The translations under genes were made by a program, and so were the position numbers. The notes beneath the pieces are model-generated. The model was not told where the DNA came from. It saw nothing but the letters and a program-made list of their open reading frames with translations, and searched no databases. From Shewanella sp. (GTDB lineage Bacteria; Pseudomonadota; Gammaproteobacteria; Enterobacterales; Shewanellaceae), in the NCBI RefSeq assembly GCF_013214165.1, contig NZ_JABSSM010000001.1:62001-126000 (forward strand): a stretch of 64,000 bases of DNA, in the 5' to 3' direction. Shown one piece after another: positions 29,456 to 38,760 of the stretch. Positions within the stretch are counted from its first letter, which is position 1. Each line of letters begins with the position of its first letter.

Positions 29456-30718
29456 ATGAAAAATCGCGACAAATACCCTATCGCTCAAGTCATGCGTAGA
29501 TTCCATATAAAGGAATGGGGGGGCATGGAAGGTGTCGTTTGGAATACCAGCTTGGGCTTAAAACAACAACATCACATCGATAGTCATATTTTGTGTACAC
29601 AAGCACTCAATAGCGTTTCATCGGAGGTGATAGATAACATCCCTATCGAACGCTTTCGCTACCATTACCCTTATATAGGGTTAACCAAAGAAAAGAGGCT
29701 CAATCTGGATAAAAAAGGCGGAAATCCCTACTCCTTCTCCCTTAGCCAGAGACTATTGAGAGGTGAATTTCGTTTATATCATTGCCACACCATGCAGCGT
29801 ATGGCTGCTATGGTGCGATATGCAGCCATGCGGCGTGGACTGCCCTATGTCATCTCCTTACACGGCGGTCAATTTACGGTTCCAAAGACCGAAATAGACA
29901 GCCTGAGCAAACCTTTGCAAAACACCCTCAATGCCGGTAAGGCTATCGATCTGCTTATGCAACCGCACAAAGTATTGACCGATGCCAGTGGCATCATCTG
30001 TATTGGCTACAATGAGTACCTTAAAGCCCAAGTATGTTTCCCTGATAAACCAGTAATTTATTTGCCAAACGGAGTGGATTCCAGCCGTTTTTCAACACCC
30101 GTGAGCCTGAATGTACACCAACATCTGCACATACCCAAGGGCCGAAAATTACTGCTATCGGTCGGGCGCATCGACAGTCAGAAAAACCAACTGATGCTTA
30201 TCGAATTACTCAGCCGATTACATGCGAGGGGACATACTCAGTATCAATTGATTTTGGCAGGCCCGGTGATCCAGTCAAGTTACTTGAGTCAATTACTCAG
30301 AAGCATAGAGCGCACTAAACTGCAGGCCCATGTCACTATTATTCCAGGCATTGAGCCCGATGATGAATTGCTGCCAGCTCTGTATCAACAATCGTCCTGC
30401 TTCTTACTCGCTTCCACTCATGAACCCTTTGGCATTGTGGTATTGGAAGCATGGAGCGCCGGATTACCTGTGGTTGCCAGTCGTGTCGGCAGCCTGGTTC
30501 ACCTGATCAGGCACAATCAAGATGGCTTGCTTTTTAATCCAGACAACCTGGACTCACTGCAGGCGAATGTCTGCAAGGTATTAAGCTCACCATCCTTCGC
30601 GAAACGTCTTATTGAACATGGGCTTGCTCGAGTTAAAAGCGAATACAGCTGGCCTCGACTGGTCTCCCATTTAGAGGCATTTTATCGAACCGTAGAGAAC
30701 TGGCATTACAGTAAGTAG
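29456..30718 (+). CDS. GT4-family glycosyltransferase
   Basis: A 420-residue GT-B enzyme. N-terminal RRFHIKEWGGMEGVVWNT is the acceptor-domain glycine loop; VIYLPNGVDSSRF marks the domain linker; LLSVGRIDSQKNQ and the E-x7-E motif in HEPFGIVVLEAW mark the donor domain. The start at 29456 follows AGGGA by 6 bases. The closest relative in the window is the gene at 41919, which shares the WGG(M/T)E, LDK(K/R)GGN, HTM, YLPNGVD and EPFGIVVLEAW blocks, so the two are paralogues that probably add related sugars. Confidence 0.88.
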   Translation: MKNRDKYPIAQVMRRFHIKEWGGMEGVVWNTSLGLKQQHHIDSHILCTQALNSVSSEVIDNIPIERFRYHYPYIGLTKEKRLNLDKKGGNPYSFSLSQRLLRGEFRLYHCHTMQRMAAMVRYAAMRRGLPYVISLHGGQFTVPKTEIDSLSKPLQNTLNAGKAIDLLMQPHKVLTDASGIICIGYNEYLKAQVCFPDKPVIYLPNGVDSSRFSTPVSLNVHQHLHIPKGRKLLLSVGRIDSQKNQLMLIELLSRLHARGHTQYQLILAGPVIQSSYLSQLLRSIERTKLQAHVTIIPGIEPDDELLPALYQQSSCFLLASTHEPFGIVVLEAWSAGLPVVASRVGSLVHLIRHNQDGLLFNPDNLDSLQANVCKVLSSPSFAKRLIEHGLARVKSEYSWPRLVSHLEAFYRTVENWHYSK

Positions 30719-30779
30719 CGAATGAACGGGTCACAGGACTTAGTATCTCATGGATAAGATATTAACAAGAGGGAAAAAT

Positions 30780-31946
30780 ATGCGCCTTATATTTAGTGCT
30801 TGCGGCTTCGATTGCGGCAAATCAGGCATTTCTCAATATATGCAAAATGTGGTGACTGAATTACTCAAATCACATCATGTTACTGTGTTAATCAATAACA
30901 GGGATCAAAAGTTCTGGCCCATCGAACACCCAAGACAAACACTGCTGGTACTGCCCTGGTATTTAAACCACCCCATTGCCAATATGGTTTACCACACCTG
31001 GGTACTGCCTTACAGACTCAAGCAACGACTCAAGACTAGCCATTATGATGCGCTTATTTTACCGGCTGCCAATCGCCGAGTATTGAGTCATTATCCCTTG
31101 CCTACGGTTGCCACGTTTCACGATTTGTCCCAATGCCATATCGCCAATAAATACGATATGCTTCGTATGCACTACATTCGTCATCTTATTCCCAAATGTC
31201 TACAACCCAGAACCAGTCCCTACCGCCCTCATCTCATTGCCGTGAGTGACAATACCCGTAAGGATATGGAAACGTTTCTGCACATTCCGGCTCATCATAT
31301 CAGTGTGCTACACAATGGATACGACAAGAGTCTGTTCAATGAGCAACAACCCACTGATCACGCCAAACGCTTGCAGCGCCTGCAGCTTAAACCGGATTAC
31401 CTGTTATATGTCTCGCGCATAGAACATCCGGGGAAAAATCATATCGGCCTGATCCAAGCGTATGAAAAACTGCCCGAGACCATACGTAACAAGCACCCCT
31501 TGGTGTTTGTCGGTAGTGCCTGGTCAGGGGCCCAAGTGGTATTTAAGCGAATTGCCGACTCACCTGCAGCAAACTCCATTAGGGTGCTTGGTTTTGTTGA
31601 TAGCAGCGATCTGCCTAGCCTGTATCACGGCGCAGCAGCGTCTGTGATGCCCTCGCTTTATGAAGGCTTCGGACTCCCTCTTGTGGAAGCAATGGCATGC
31701 GCAACACCTGTGGCTTGCTCTAATCGGGGGGCGATGCCGGAAGTTGTGGGAGAGGCAGCCCTTTGTTTCGACCCAGAAAGTTCAACAAGTATGGCCCAAT
31801 GCCTAGGAAAAATACTCACACAGCCGTCTTGTCAGCAAGAATTGATCCGGCGGGGACTCGAACGGGTAACGGCGTTCGACTGGGGAGTACATACCAGAAT
31901 GTTACTCAATACGTTAAGCAACCAGCAGGAAAAAATGAACACTTGA
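30780..31946 (+). CDS. GT4-family glycosyltransferase
   Basis: A 388-residue GT-B enzyme. The N-terminal FDCGKSGISQYMQNVVTEL loop and the middle segment TVATFHDLSQCH followed by LIAVSDNTRKDM are typical of mannosyl/rhamnosyl-type GT4 enzymes. The donor domain shows YLLYVSRIEHPGKNHIGLI, the E-x7-E motif in LYEGFGLPLVEAMA and PVACSNRGAMPEVVG. The start at 30780 follows AGAGGG by 6 bases. Separate from its neighbours by about 45-60 bases rather than overlapping. Confidence 0.88.
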   Translation: MRLIFSACGFDCGKSGISQYMQNVVTELLKSHHVTVLINNRDQKFWPIEHPRQTLLVLPWYLNHPIANMVYHTWVLPYRLKQRLKTSHYDALILPAANRRVLSHYPLPTVATFHDLSQCHIANKYDMLRMHYIRHLIPKCLQPRTSPYRPHLIAVSDNTRKDMETFLHIPAHHISVLHNGYDKSLFNEQQPTDHAKRLQRLQLKPDYLLYVSRIEHPGKNHIGLIQAYEKLPETIRNKHPLVFVGSAWSGAQVVFKRIADSPAANSIRVLGFVDSSDLPSLYHGAAASVMPSLYEGFGLPLVEAMACATPVACSNRGAMPEVVGEAALCFDPESSTSMAQCLGKILTQPSCQQELIRRGLERVTAFDWGVHTRMLLNTLSNQQEKMNT

Positions 31947-31990
31947 TCACTTAACAAGATCTCAAAAACAATCGAGACAAGGAGAACATA

Positions 31991-33238
31991 ATGAAGGTAC
32001 TTTTTGTAACACCTTATATCCCCTATCCCCTTAACAGTGGAACCAACCAACGCGTGTTTAACCTGCTTAAGGCCGTATGTGATGAGCATGAGGTGATTTT
32101 TTTTAGCCTGACCCATAACGATGCCGAGCTATCACGAGCCGAAGAATTACAGTCACTATTGCCATTTAGCCAGTTCCACACTGAGCCCATAAAATTAAAA
32201 GCCTGGCGCAGTCTGTCAAAACGCATATTGGATCCTATTCCCGATACCTTACACCACTGGTTTGATATTGAGATCTGTCATGCACTCAGGCAGTTGGTGC
32301 AATCTAATTCATTTGACCTAGTGCATTGTAGTGATATATGTATGACTCAGTATTTTCAGGACATAGATTGTCGATGCCCGCTAATTAACGACCATAGCAG
32401 GATAGATAGCGAATACCAATTAGAGCAACTGCCCTATTTACGGGGCTGGAAACGCCGTCTGTCAGCCAGAGAGAACATGTTTAAAACGCGCCGTTTCGAG
32501 AAGCGATTAAGCACACGATTCCCCCTGCATGTGGTGTGCTCAAGAGAAGACAAAGATTACCTAATGCACCACCAGCAACTCGACACGCCTCCATTGGTAT
32601 TAGAAAATGGCTTCGACAGTGACTATTTTTACCCACAAGAAAAACCCATTAATAATAATCCAACCTTAGTCTTTACTGGCACCATGGACTACGAGCCTAA
32701 CCTAGACGGCATGCGCTGGTTTATACAAGATATCTGGCCCAAGGTACTAGAAAAACTTCCTGATGCTCGCTTAATTATCGTTGGAACTAAGCCTACGGAA
32801 GAAGTTTACTCTTGGCAAAATGGTGAACAAGTTGTCGTTACAGGTGAAGTCGCCGATATACGTCCCTATTACGCCATGGCTGATGTCTATATTTGCCCCC
32901 TTCGCATCGGCGGTGGCACCCGACTAAAACTCGTAGAAGCCTTAGCAATGGAGCGGCCTGTGGTTAGCACCCGGGTCGGTGCACAAGGCTTGGCATTATG
33001 CGACCAGCAACATATTTACTACGCCGACAATGCATCCCAATTTGCGAATAACATTTTAAAGACCCTATCAGACCTAGCATTCGCCCTTAAAATATCAAAG
33101 CAAGGCGCTGATCTTGTGAGGGAAAAGTATAGCTGGAAAGATTTGGCACGACGATTGATTGACTATTATCAGGAGCATACAAAAAACAACTGGAGCAAGG
33201 CCCATGACAAAGAAACTGACTCTTTTTACATTTATTGA
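31991..33238 (+). CDS. TIGR03087-like GT4 glycosyltransferase
   Basis: A 415-residue GT-B enzyme with N-terminus MKVLFVTPYIPYPLNSGTNQ. The segments NDHSRIDSEYQLEQ, HVVCSREDKDYL, VFTGTMDYEPNLDGMRWF and PLRIGGGTRLKLVEALA resemble the group described as PEP-CTERM/exosortase-associated sugar transferase Stp1 (TIGR03087). No exosortase or PEP-CTERM protein is present in this window, so I take the similarity as family membership only. AAGGAG precedes the ATG closely. The end overlaps the next gene by 35 bases. Confidence 0.84.
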   Translation: MKVLFVTPYIPYPLNSGTNQRVFNLLKAVCDEHEVIFFSLTHNDAELSRAEELQSLLPFSQFHTEPIKLKAWRSLSKRILDPIPDTLHHWFDIEICHALRQLVQSNSFDLVHCSDICMTQYFQDIDCRCPLINDHSRIDSEYQLEQLPYLRGWKRRLSARENMFKTRRFEKRLSTRFPLHVVCSREDKDYLMHHQQLDTPPLVLENGFDSDYFYPQEKPINNNPTLVFTGTMDYEPNLDGMRWFIQDIWPKVLEKLPDARLIIVGTKPTEEVYSWQNGEQVVVTGEVADIRPYYAMADVYICPLRIGGGTRLKLVEALAMERPVVSTRVGAQGLALCDQQHIYYADNASQFANNILKTLSDLAFALKISKQGADLVREKYSWKDLARRLIDYYQEHTKNNWSKAHDKETDSFYIY

Positions 33239-34346
33239 TGCATTTGGTTGGGAGATCTACCAGAGATACGGCTTTCTTGAAGGGATCATTGAAGATGCCC
33301 ATCCGCTGCAAACCACCTTCGGTTTTTCCTCCGGAGCCGACCCCTCTATACTCACGGGTCGCTTTCCGGACGAACATACCCATTGGTCTTGCTTTAATTA
33401 CAACCCAGAAAAATCTCCGTTCAAAGCCTTTAAATACCTAGCACATCTTCCCAGTGCCATTTTCGATCGTGGCCGTGTACGCCATTGGCTGAGCAAGGTC
33501 ATGGCCAAGGTATACGGATATACAGGTTATTTCGAAATGTATTCGGTGCCCTTCGCTCATCTGCCCTATTTTGATTATCTGGAGAAGCGTGACTACTTCG
33601 TCCCCGGTGGAATAATGGCTACGGACACCATATTTGACTGGTGTGTCAACCAAGATATTCCCTATTACTGTTCGAACTGGCGTCATAGTGAACCAGAGAT
33701 TTTGGCCAGTAACCGCGCCGAAATAGAGAAGGGTGAGACCCGATTTAACTATGTTTATCTGCCAAGGCTCGATGGCATCATGCATCAATATGGCACCAAT
33801 CACCCGGCCGTTGAAAAACAGATAAATTGGCTCGACCAACAAATTCGTTCCTTATATGAACTGGCGTTGAGCCAATATGATGAAGTGGCGCTCTACATCA
33901 TTTCCGACCACGGCATGAAGGATGTCACTGGGGATATCGATCTCATTCCAGATATTCAGGCGACCGGGCTGGAATACGGTAAAGATTATGTTGCCATGTA
34001 CGATTCCACCATGGCGCGCTTTTGGTTTATGCAGCCAGATGCAGAGGCCATCATTCGCGGGGTACTCGAAGGCCAAACCCACGGCGCGATCGTCGAAGAC
34101 GATGAACTGAAGAAGATGCATGTGTATTTTGATGACCATAGATTTGGTGAGCTGTTCTTCTTGATGGAGCCAGGTATGCTCATCACGCCCTGTTACATGG
34201 GGCTTAAATCCATTCCTGGAATGCATGGCTATCACCCTGAAGACAAAGACTCTTACGCCATGATCGCTGCCAACAAACCCATCACGGCAAACGTGAAAAG
34301 TATCACTGATATCCGCGGGATCATCGAGCATGAACTCAGTACCTGA
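33204..34346 (+). CDS. Alkaline-phosphatase-superfamily enzyme (nucleotide pyrophosphatase/phosphodiesterase type)
   Basis: A 380-residue protein with the metal-binding fold of type I phosphodiesterases and nucleotide pyrophosphatases. Visible elements are the first metal Asp in LTLFTFIDAFGWEI (about residue 11), the nucleophile region SGADPSILTGRFP (about 45-57), YVYLPRLDGIMHQYG, the metal pair in YIISDHGM and a late GMHGYHPED. No signal peptide or membrane segment is seen. Possible roles are removing or transferring a phosphorus-containing group from a sugar precursor or the polymer; the substrate is unknown. The start at 33204 follows GCAAGG, with a 35-base overlap of the previous gene. 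Confidence 0.75.
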   Translation: MTKKLTLFTFIDAFGWEIYQRYGFLEGIIEDAHPLQTTFGFSSGADPSILTGRFPDEHTHWSCFNYNPEKSPFKAFKYLAHLPSAIFDRGRVRHWLSKVMAKVYGYTGYFEMYSVPFAHLPYFDYLEKRDYFVPGGIMATDTIFDWCVNQDIPYYCSNWRHSEPEILASNRAEIEKGETRFNYVYLPRLDGIMHQYGTNHPAVEKQINWLDQQIRSLYELALSQYDEVALYIISDHGMKDVTGDIDLIPDIQATGLEYGKDYVAMYDSTMARFWFMQPDAEAIIRGVLEGQTHGAIVEDDELKKMHVYFDDHRFGELFFLMEPGMLITPCYMGLKSIPGMHGYHPEDKDSYAMIAANKPITANVKSITDIRGIIEHELST

Positions 34347-36327
34347 GTTTTCTTCCGCCGAGGGGCCTCAAACTGAAACCAGTGGTCTTAAGATCGATCT
34401 GGAGCTGCTTTGGTCCCAATTAAAAGGCAAAATATGGTTACCATTTCTGGTGGCCATATTGTGCGGCGCCACGACTCTACTGTTAACTAAATATTTTATA
34501 AAAGATAGCTGGAAAGCCAACACCATCATCATCCGCCATCAGAAGAATATGTCCTCACAAGCTGACATCCCCTACCTGTATCTGCAAATTGACTTCAACA
34601 CCATAATGCAAACGATATTGGTTCGGGATCATCTGCTTAGGGTTATCGAGCGCTTGGAGCTCTCCCTCACACCCGAGGACTTGTACAACAGCATCAATAT
34701 CAGCCGGGGCAATCGCTCAGATATTATCAATATCGCCGCTGTCTGGCACCAGCCAGAAATGGCAGTCAAGATGTCGGACACTGTCAGTGCGGTCTTTCTT
34801 GAATCCTATTCCAGCGTACAAAACTCTGCCGCACAAAAGGTGAATACCTACTTCCTCAATGAGCTTTCAGCAAGCCGCCAAGCACTCATAGCGGCACAGC
34901 AAGCAGAGTCCGACTTCAGGCAGCAACACCAGTTGTTGTCATTTGACGAACAGATGGCATCGAACTACCAGAAAATACAGACGTTAGAAATTAAATACAT
35001 CGAAAGCCAGGTAGCCACTGACGAAAAAAGAGCCAAGTTAAAAGCGACAATCTCAAAGCTCACCACCATTCCAAAGGAGATCCCACTGGAAACCATGGTT
35101 GCCGGTACCGCGGTAAGCCGTATCAATGGACTACGTGAGAATCTACAACTGCTCAAACTGAAATACACCTCACAAAACCCTAAAGTCATGGCAATGGAAC
35201 AAAAAATTTCCACCCTGCAGAGTAATTCCGACAACACGTCTGTTACCGGCCAGGCCAGCACAAAAATCTATGGTCAAAACCCCCTTTATCTGGAGCTAGA
35301 GTTGGAGAAGATCCATTATGAGTTTGACCTTTATGTCTCTGATCAGTCACTAGCCGGTTATCGCCTTGGCATTAATAATACCAAGGCCAGTCTGCAGCGA
35401 CTCAGTGCCCTAAGACAAGACCATCAGCGTCATCAGGACCAAATAAATGAATATCGTCATCTGGTCAGCACATTGGAAGGCAGGGTCACCGATTCTAAGC
35501 TCGCGTTAGAGTCGAATATCAGTGACTTTGAAATCATCGAAAACGCGCTGCCGCCAAAATATCCTGAGCGCTCGTATCGTAAACTCATTGCCGTCGCGGC
35601 AGGCATATTTGGCTTTACCATTAGCGCACTGGTACTGATCGCTAGAGTCATTTTCGATCCAAGAGTGAAAACCCGCGATGACCTAGACGGCAAACGTTTA
35701 ATCGGTGTCCTTCCCGATAAAGACACAGTCGAAGAATGCCACTATTACAGCGCATTTCAGGGCCTATTTAGCAACCTTGAACAACTTCGAAGTGAGAGTG
35801 GCAATCAAAGTAAACTCATCACCTTAAGTAGCACTCACCAGCATGAAGGTAAATCCACCATCGCCAATGCCCTCACAGATATTTACCTGCGTCAGGGCAA
35901 GCGCGTTCTGTATATTGAGTCAGTTGAAGAAGGCGACAACGTCGATGAGGCCGTACTCAATCCCTTCATCTACGGAAAAGAGTCCCAATGGCAGCCACTC
36001 AATATTGCCGATAATATCGATCATGCTTACTTCGTTTACGATCAAGACATATATTTAAATTATCTGGATAAAGCCAGTTTCGACGTGACTATCAAGGCGA
36101 TATCTCAGGACTATGATGTCGTTATCTGGGAGCTTTTTCCTGCCCAGCGCCATTTGCAACTCTACAGCGTGATCAATAACTCCCCTGCCGCGATTCTGTT
36201 AATAGCAAAAAGCCTATTTACGCGAAAAGACAAGCTTAATAGAGTGAGCAACTACTTGAGCGAAAAGAATATTAAGCCCATAGGGATCATACTCACCCAA
36301 GTACCTAAGGACATCTACCATGCCTAA
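34330..36327 (+). CDS. Wzz/GumC-type polysaccharide co-polymerase with degenerate kinase-like domain
   Basis: A 665-residue inner-membrane protein that should set polymer chain length and link the flippase/polymerase to the outer-membrane channel. TM1 is near residues 35-53, a long coiled-coil periplasmic region covers about 180-400, TM2 (VAAGIFGFTISALVLIA) is near 420. The C-terminal cytosolic domain resembles BY-kinases: Walker A-like STHQHEGKSTIANAL is intact, but the A' motif is VLYIES instead of ...D-x-D and Walker B is VVIWELF instead of I-I-D-x-P-P. No tyrosine-rich tail is present. It probably lacks kinase activity (see findings). The start overlaps the phosphatase gene by 17 bases, and its end overlaps the export lipoprotein gene by 8 bases. 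Confidence 0.85.
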   Translation: MNSVPEFSSAEGPQTETSGLKIDLELLWSQLKGKIWLPFLVAILCGATTLLLTKYFIKDSWKANTIIIRHQKNMSSQADIPYLYLQIDFNTIMQTILVRDHLLRVIERLELSLTPEDLYNSINISRGNRSDIINIAAVWHQPEMAVKMSDTVSAVFLESYSSVQNSAAQKVNTYFLNELSASRQALIAAQQAESDFRQQHQLLSFDEQMASNYQKIQTLEIKYIESQVATDEKRAKLKATISKLTTIPKEIPLETMVAGTAVSRINGLRENLQLLKLKYTSQNPKVMAMEQKISTLQSNSDNTSVTGQASTKIYGQNPLYLELELEKIHYEFDLYVSDQSLAGYRLGINNTKASLQRLSALRQDHQRHQDQINEYRHLVSTLEGRVTDSKLALESNISDFEIIENALPPKYPERSYRKLIAVAAGIFGFTISALVLIARVIFDPRVKTRDDLDGKRLIGVLPDKDTVEECHYYSAFQGLFSNLEQLRSESGNQSKLITLSSTHQHEGKSTIANALTDIYLRQGKRVLYIESVEEGDNVDEAVLNPFIYGKESQWQPLNIADNIDHAYFVYDQDIYLNYLDKASFDVTIKAISQDYDVVIWELFPAQRHLQLYSVINNSPAAILLIAKSLFTRKDKLNRVSNYLSEKNIKPIGIILTQVPKDIYHA

Positions 36328-37393
36328 TTTTATCCTGTTCACTAGATTACTTGCACTGACGCTTCTGTTATCGAGCTGCGCCAGCCGAGACCCCACTAGT
36401 AACCCGCCCCTTGAATTACCCTTAGTACTGCAAAAAATAGCTGATGTAGAGACCTTAGACGAACCAGCACATATTTCCCTGCAACGCCGAGAGCAAGAAT
36501 TAACCGAGTTACACCAGGTGAAACCCGGTACTTATGAAATTTCAGCCGGGGATAAATTTAATGTCTTTGTTTATGGCGAGCCTGATTTAGACAGTAAACA
36601 GGCGATAGTAAAACTCGATGGTAGCCTGACTTTTAAACTCATTGGTGATGTACAAATTGCGGGGAAAACCGTGCCACAGGCCACAGCCCTAATTGAGAAA
36701 GAATTACAGCGTTATATTCACTTTCCTAAGGTGACCCTGATGCCATACGACATGCGTAGTGCATCCATCACCATCATAGGTAAAGTCATTCACCCCGGCG
36801 TATATTACTTCGATGGTTCACTGAGAGCCGCCGAAGCCATTGGCCTAGCAGGCGGGTTCTCCACGGGTGTCTTTGATGACAATACCATCGAATTAGCGGA
36901 TCTAGAACACTCCTATATCCAGCGAGGGGAATACTTATTACCCGTTGATTTAACTAAGCTTATACGTAAAGGAAACATGCATCACAATGTCCCCTTAGTG
37001 GACGGGGATTACGTTTATATTGCCTCCTCCATGAGTCAGGAAGTTTTTATCACAGGTGAAGTGAATAAGCCTAGCTATTATGGCTACAGTGAACGCATGA
37101 CCCTAGCGCGCCTGGTATCGAGAGCGGAAGGCCTATTACTTACCGCCAATAGCCATGTGCTGGTGATCCGCGGCAACATCAAACACCCCCTGGTCTATAA
37201 GGTCAACATAGACAAGATCCTCAACGGAGAAACCCGCGACTTTTTAATTCAACCCAACGATTTGGTTTATGTGCCCAAGAGTATGATCGGCTCGTGGAAT
37301 GCATTACTCAGTCAGTTAATGCCAACGCTGGAAACCATGCTGACAGGCTTATTACTCGAACACAGAGTAAGCGACTTACAAAGTCGTAATTAA
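36320..37393 (+). CDS. Wza-type polysaccharide export lipoprotein
   Basis: A 357-residue outer-membrane polysaccharide export protein. A lipoprotein signal peptide ends in LLLSSC (Cys about residue 20). The poly-export domain (YEISAGDKFNVFVYGEPDLD and following) is at about 74-160, then two SLBB-type domains (SASITIIGKVIHPGVYYFDG and QEVFITGEVNKPSYYGYSER). The C-terminal WNALLSQLMPTLETMLTGLL stretch is an amphipathic helix like the membrane-spanning helix of Wza. It overlaps the co-polymerase gene by 8 bases, the usual arrangement for paired PCP and OPX proteins. Confidence 0.9.
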   Translation: MPNFILFTRLLALTLLLSSCASRDPTSNPPLELPLVLQKIADVETLDEPAHISLQRREQELTELHQVKPGTYEISAGDKFNVFVYGEPDLDSKQAIVKLDGSLTFKLIGDVQIAGKTVPQATALIEKELQRYIHFPKVTLMPYDMRSASITIIGKVIHPGVYYFDGSLRAAEAIGLAGGFSTGVFDDNTIELADLEHSYIQRGEYLLPVDLTKLIRKGNMHHNVPLVDGDYVYIASSMSQEVFITGEVNKPSYYGYSERMTLARLVSRAEGLLLTANSHVLVIRGNIKHPLVYKVNIDKILNGETRDFLIQPNDLVYVPKSMIGSWNALLSQLMPTLETMLTGLLLEHRVSDLQSRN

Positions 37394-37404
37394 GGACAGC
37401 AGAC

Positions 37405-38760
37405 ATGACTGAGTTTAAGTACCTCATCTTCTTCATGACCTTAATAATAGGTGTACCTCTAGGTTACCTCTGCTGCCTGCATTCTAAAAATTGCGAGAAA
37501 TTAGTGTTCTTTCTGGTGATATTCTTTACCTGCGACATGGTCGATATCAACTTTGTCTCCATGGAGACCTATCGTGGCACGACTAGAGGATTTGAATTCG
37601 GCATGGTGGATATTTCACTGTATATTTTGCTGAGTTTAGTGCTTAATCGCAGGCATCAATTGCCCATCGACTGGTTTCCAATGGGCTCAAGTCTGTACCT
37701 GTTATATTTTCTATTTAGCCTGGCATCGATCATCAATGCCGATGTTGGGATCTATTCCGCCTTCGAAATTCTCAAGATGTGCCGTATGTATGTCTACTTC
37801 TGGACCATAGCAAATTACCTGAGAAATGAGCGGCAATTGCAGTGGCTGATGACCACCATCGGCGCCATTATCATCTACATCTTTCTCTCTGTCATGAAAC
37901 AAAAATATCTACTCGGCATGTTTCAATGTAAAGGCCCCTTTCCCCATCAAAACTCATTGGTGATGTATGTTTCAATCTTTGGCGCCATGGCCCATGCCTA
38001 TCTGCTCAATGTTGCCAGCAGCCGAAGTTGGTTTTGGTTCACCATCTTTGGTATGGCCTCTATCTGCATACTCGCCACACTCTCTCGCGCAGGCCTTGCC
38101 CTGTTTATTCTCAATAGTTTAATGGTGTTTTTCATCTCAGTCGTCAGTAAACAAAGCAATGCCAAGGTCAGAAAGCGTCACCTGATCTTACTGATCATCC
38201 TACCACTGGCGGGAACCCTAGTATTAATCAAGGCCTCAGACACCATTCTTGAACGATTCTTATCCGCTCCGGAAGAGTCAAAGATGGTGAGAATTCGACT
38301 CGCCAAAGCAGCGCTCTATATGGCCAATGACAAGGTGCTTGGTGTGGGCTTGAATAACTTCGCGCATAAGATCAATCCTCCCTATTCATACTCATCACAT
38401 ATCCCCATGGTCGACGAAAATGATCCCGATGAAAAACATGGTTTGGTGGAAACCGTTTACTTAATGATTGCAGCCGAAACAGGCTGGTTAAACCTGATTA
38501 TTTTTATCAGCTTGCTACTCTTTTTCTATACCAAAAACATCAACAATTATTTCCGATTGAAAGGCTCGCAGAGTCGCTATATCTGCATTGCCTTGATTGC
38601 TTCACTGACCTGTATCTATCTGCAGTCCACCTTAGAGTGGGTGCTGAAACAGACCAATAATTTTTATCAATTGATGTTGGTATTTGCACTTATTGCCACC
38701 ATGGACCGAATGATCCAAACAGGAGAGCTCAATGGCCAAGCCAAACGAAAGAGATGCTAA
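37405..38760 (+). CDS. Wzy/WaaL-type polymerase or ligase
   Basis: A 451-residue integral membrane protein with about ten hydrophobic segments, including MTEFKYLIFFMTLIIGVPL at the start. The large periplasmic loop in the C-terminal half contains ALYMANDKVLGVGLNNFAH and EKHGLVETVYLMIAAETGW, the WaaL/Wzy (O-antigen ligase family) signature. It should polymerise repeat units on the periplasmic face. AAGGA lies shortly before the ATG. The end overlaps the following small membrane protein gene by 29 bases. Confidence 0.82.
   Translation: MTEFKYLIFFMTLIIGVPLGYLCCLHSKNCEKLVFFLVIFFTCDMVDINFVSMETYRGTTRGFEFGMVDISLYILLSLVLNRRHQLPIDWFPMGSSLYLLYFLFSLASIINADVGIYSAFEILKMCRMYVYFWTIANYLRNERQLQWLMTTIGAIIIYIFLSVMKQKYLLGMFQCKGPFPHQNSLVMYVSIFGAMAHAYLLNVASSRSWFWFTIFGMASICILATLSRAGLALFILNSLMVFFISVVSKQSNAKVRKRHLILLIILPLAGTLVLIKASDTILERFLSAPEESKMVRIRLAKAALYMANDKVLGVGLNNFAHKINPPYSYSSHIPMVDENDPDEKHGLVETVYLMIAAETGWLNLIIFISLLLFFYTKNINNYFRLKGSQSRYICIALIASLTCIYLQSTLEWVLKQTNNFYQLMLVFALIATMDRMIQTGELNGQAKRKRC

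Noticed and set aside
31991-33238. Evidence for a PEP-CTERM/exosortase system
   Set aside because: Only the glycosyltransferase resembles the associated family. No exosortase or PEP-CTERM sorting signal was seen in this window.
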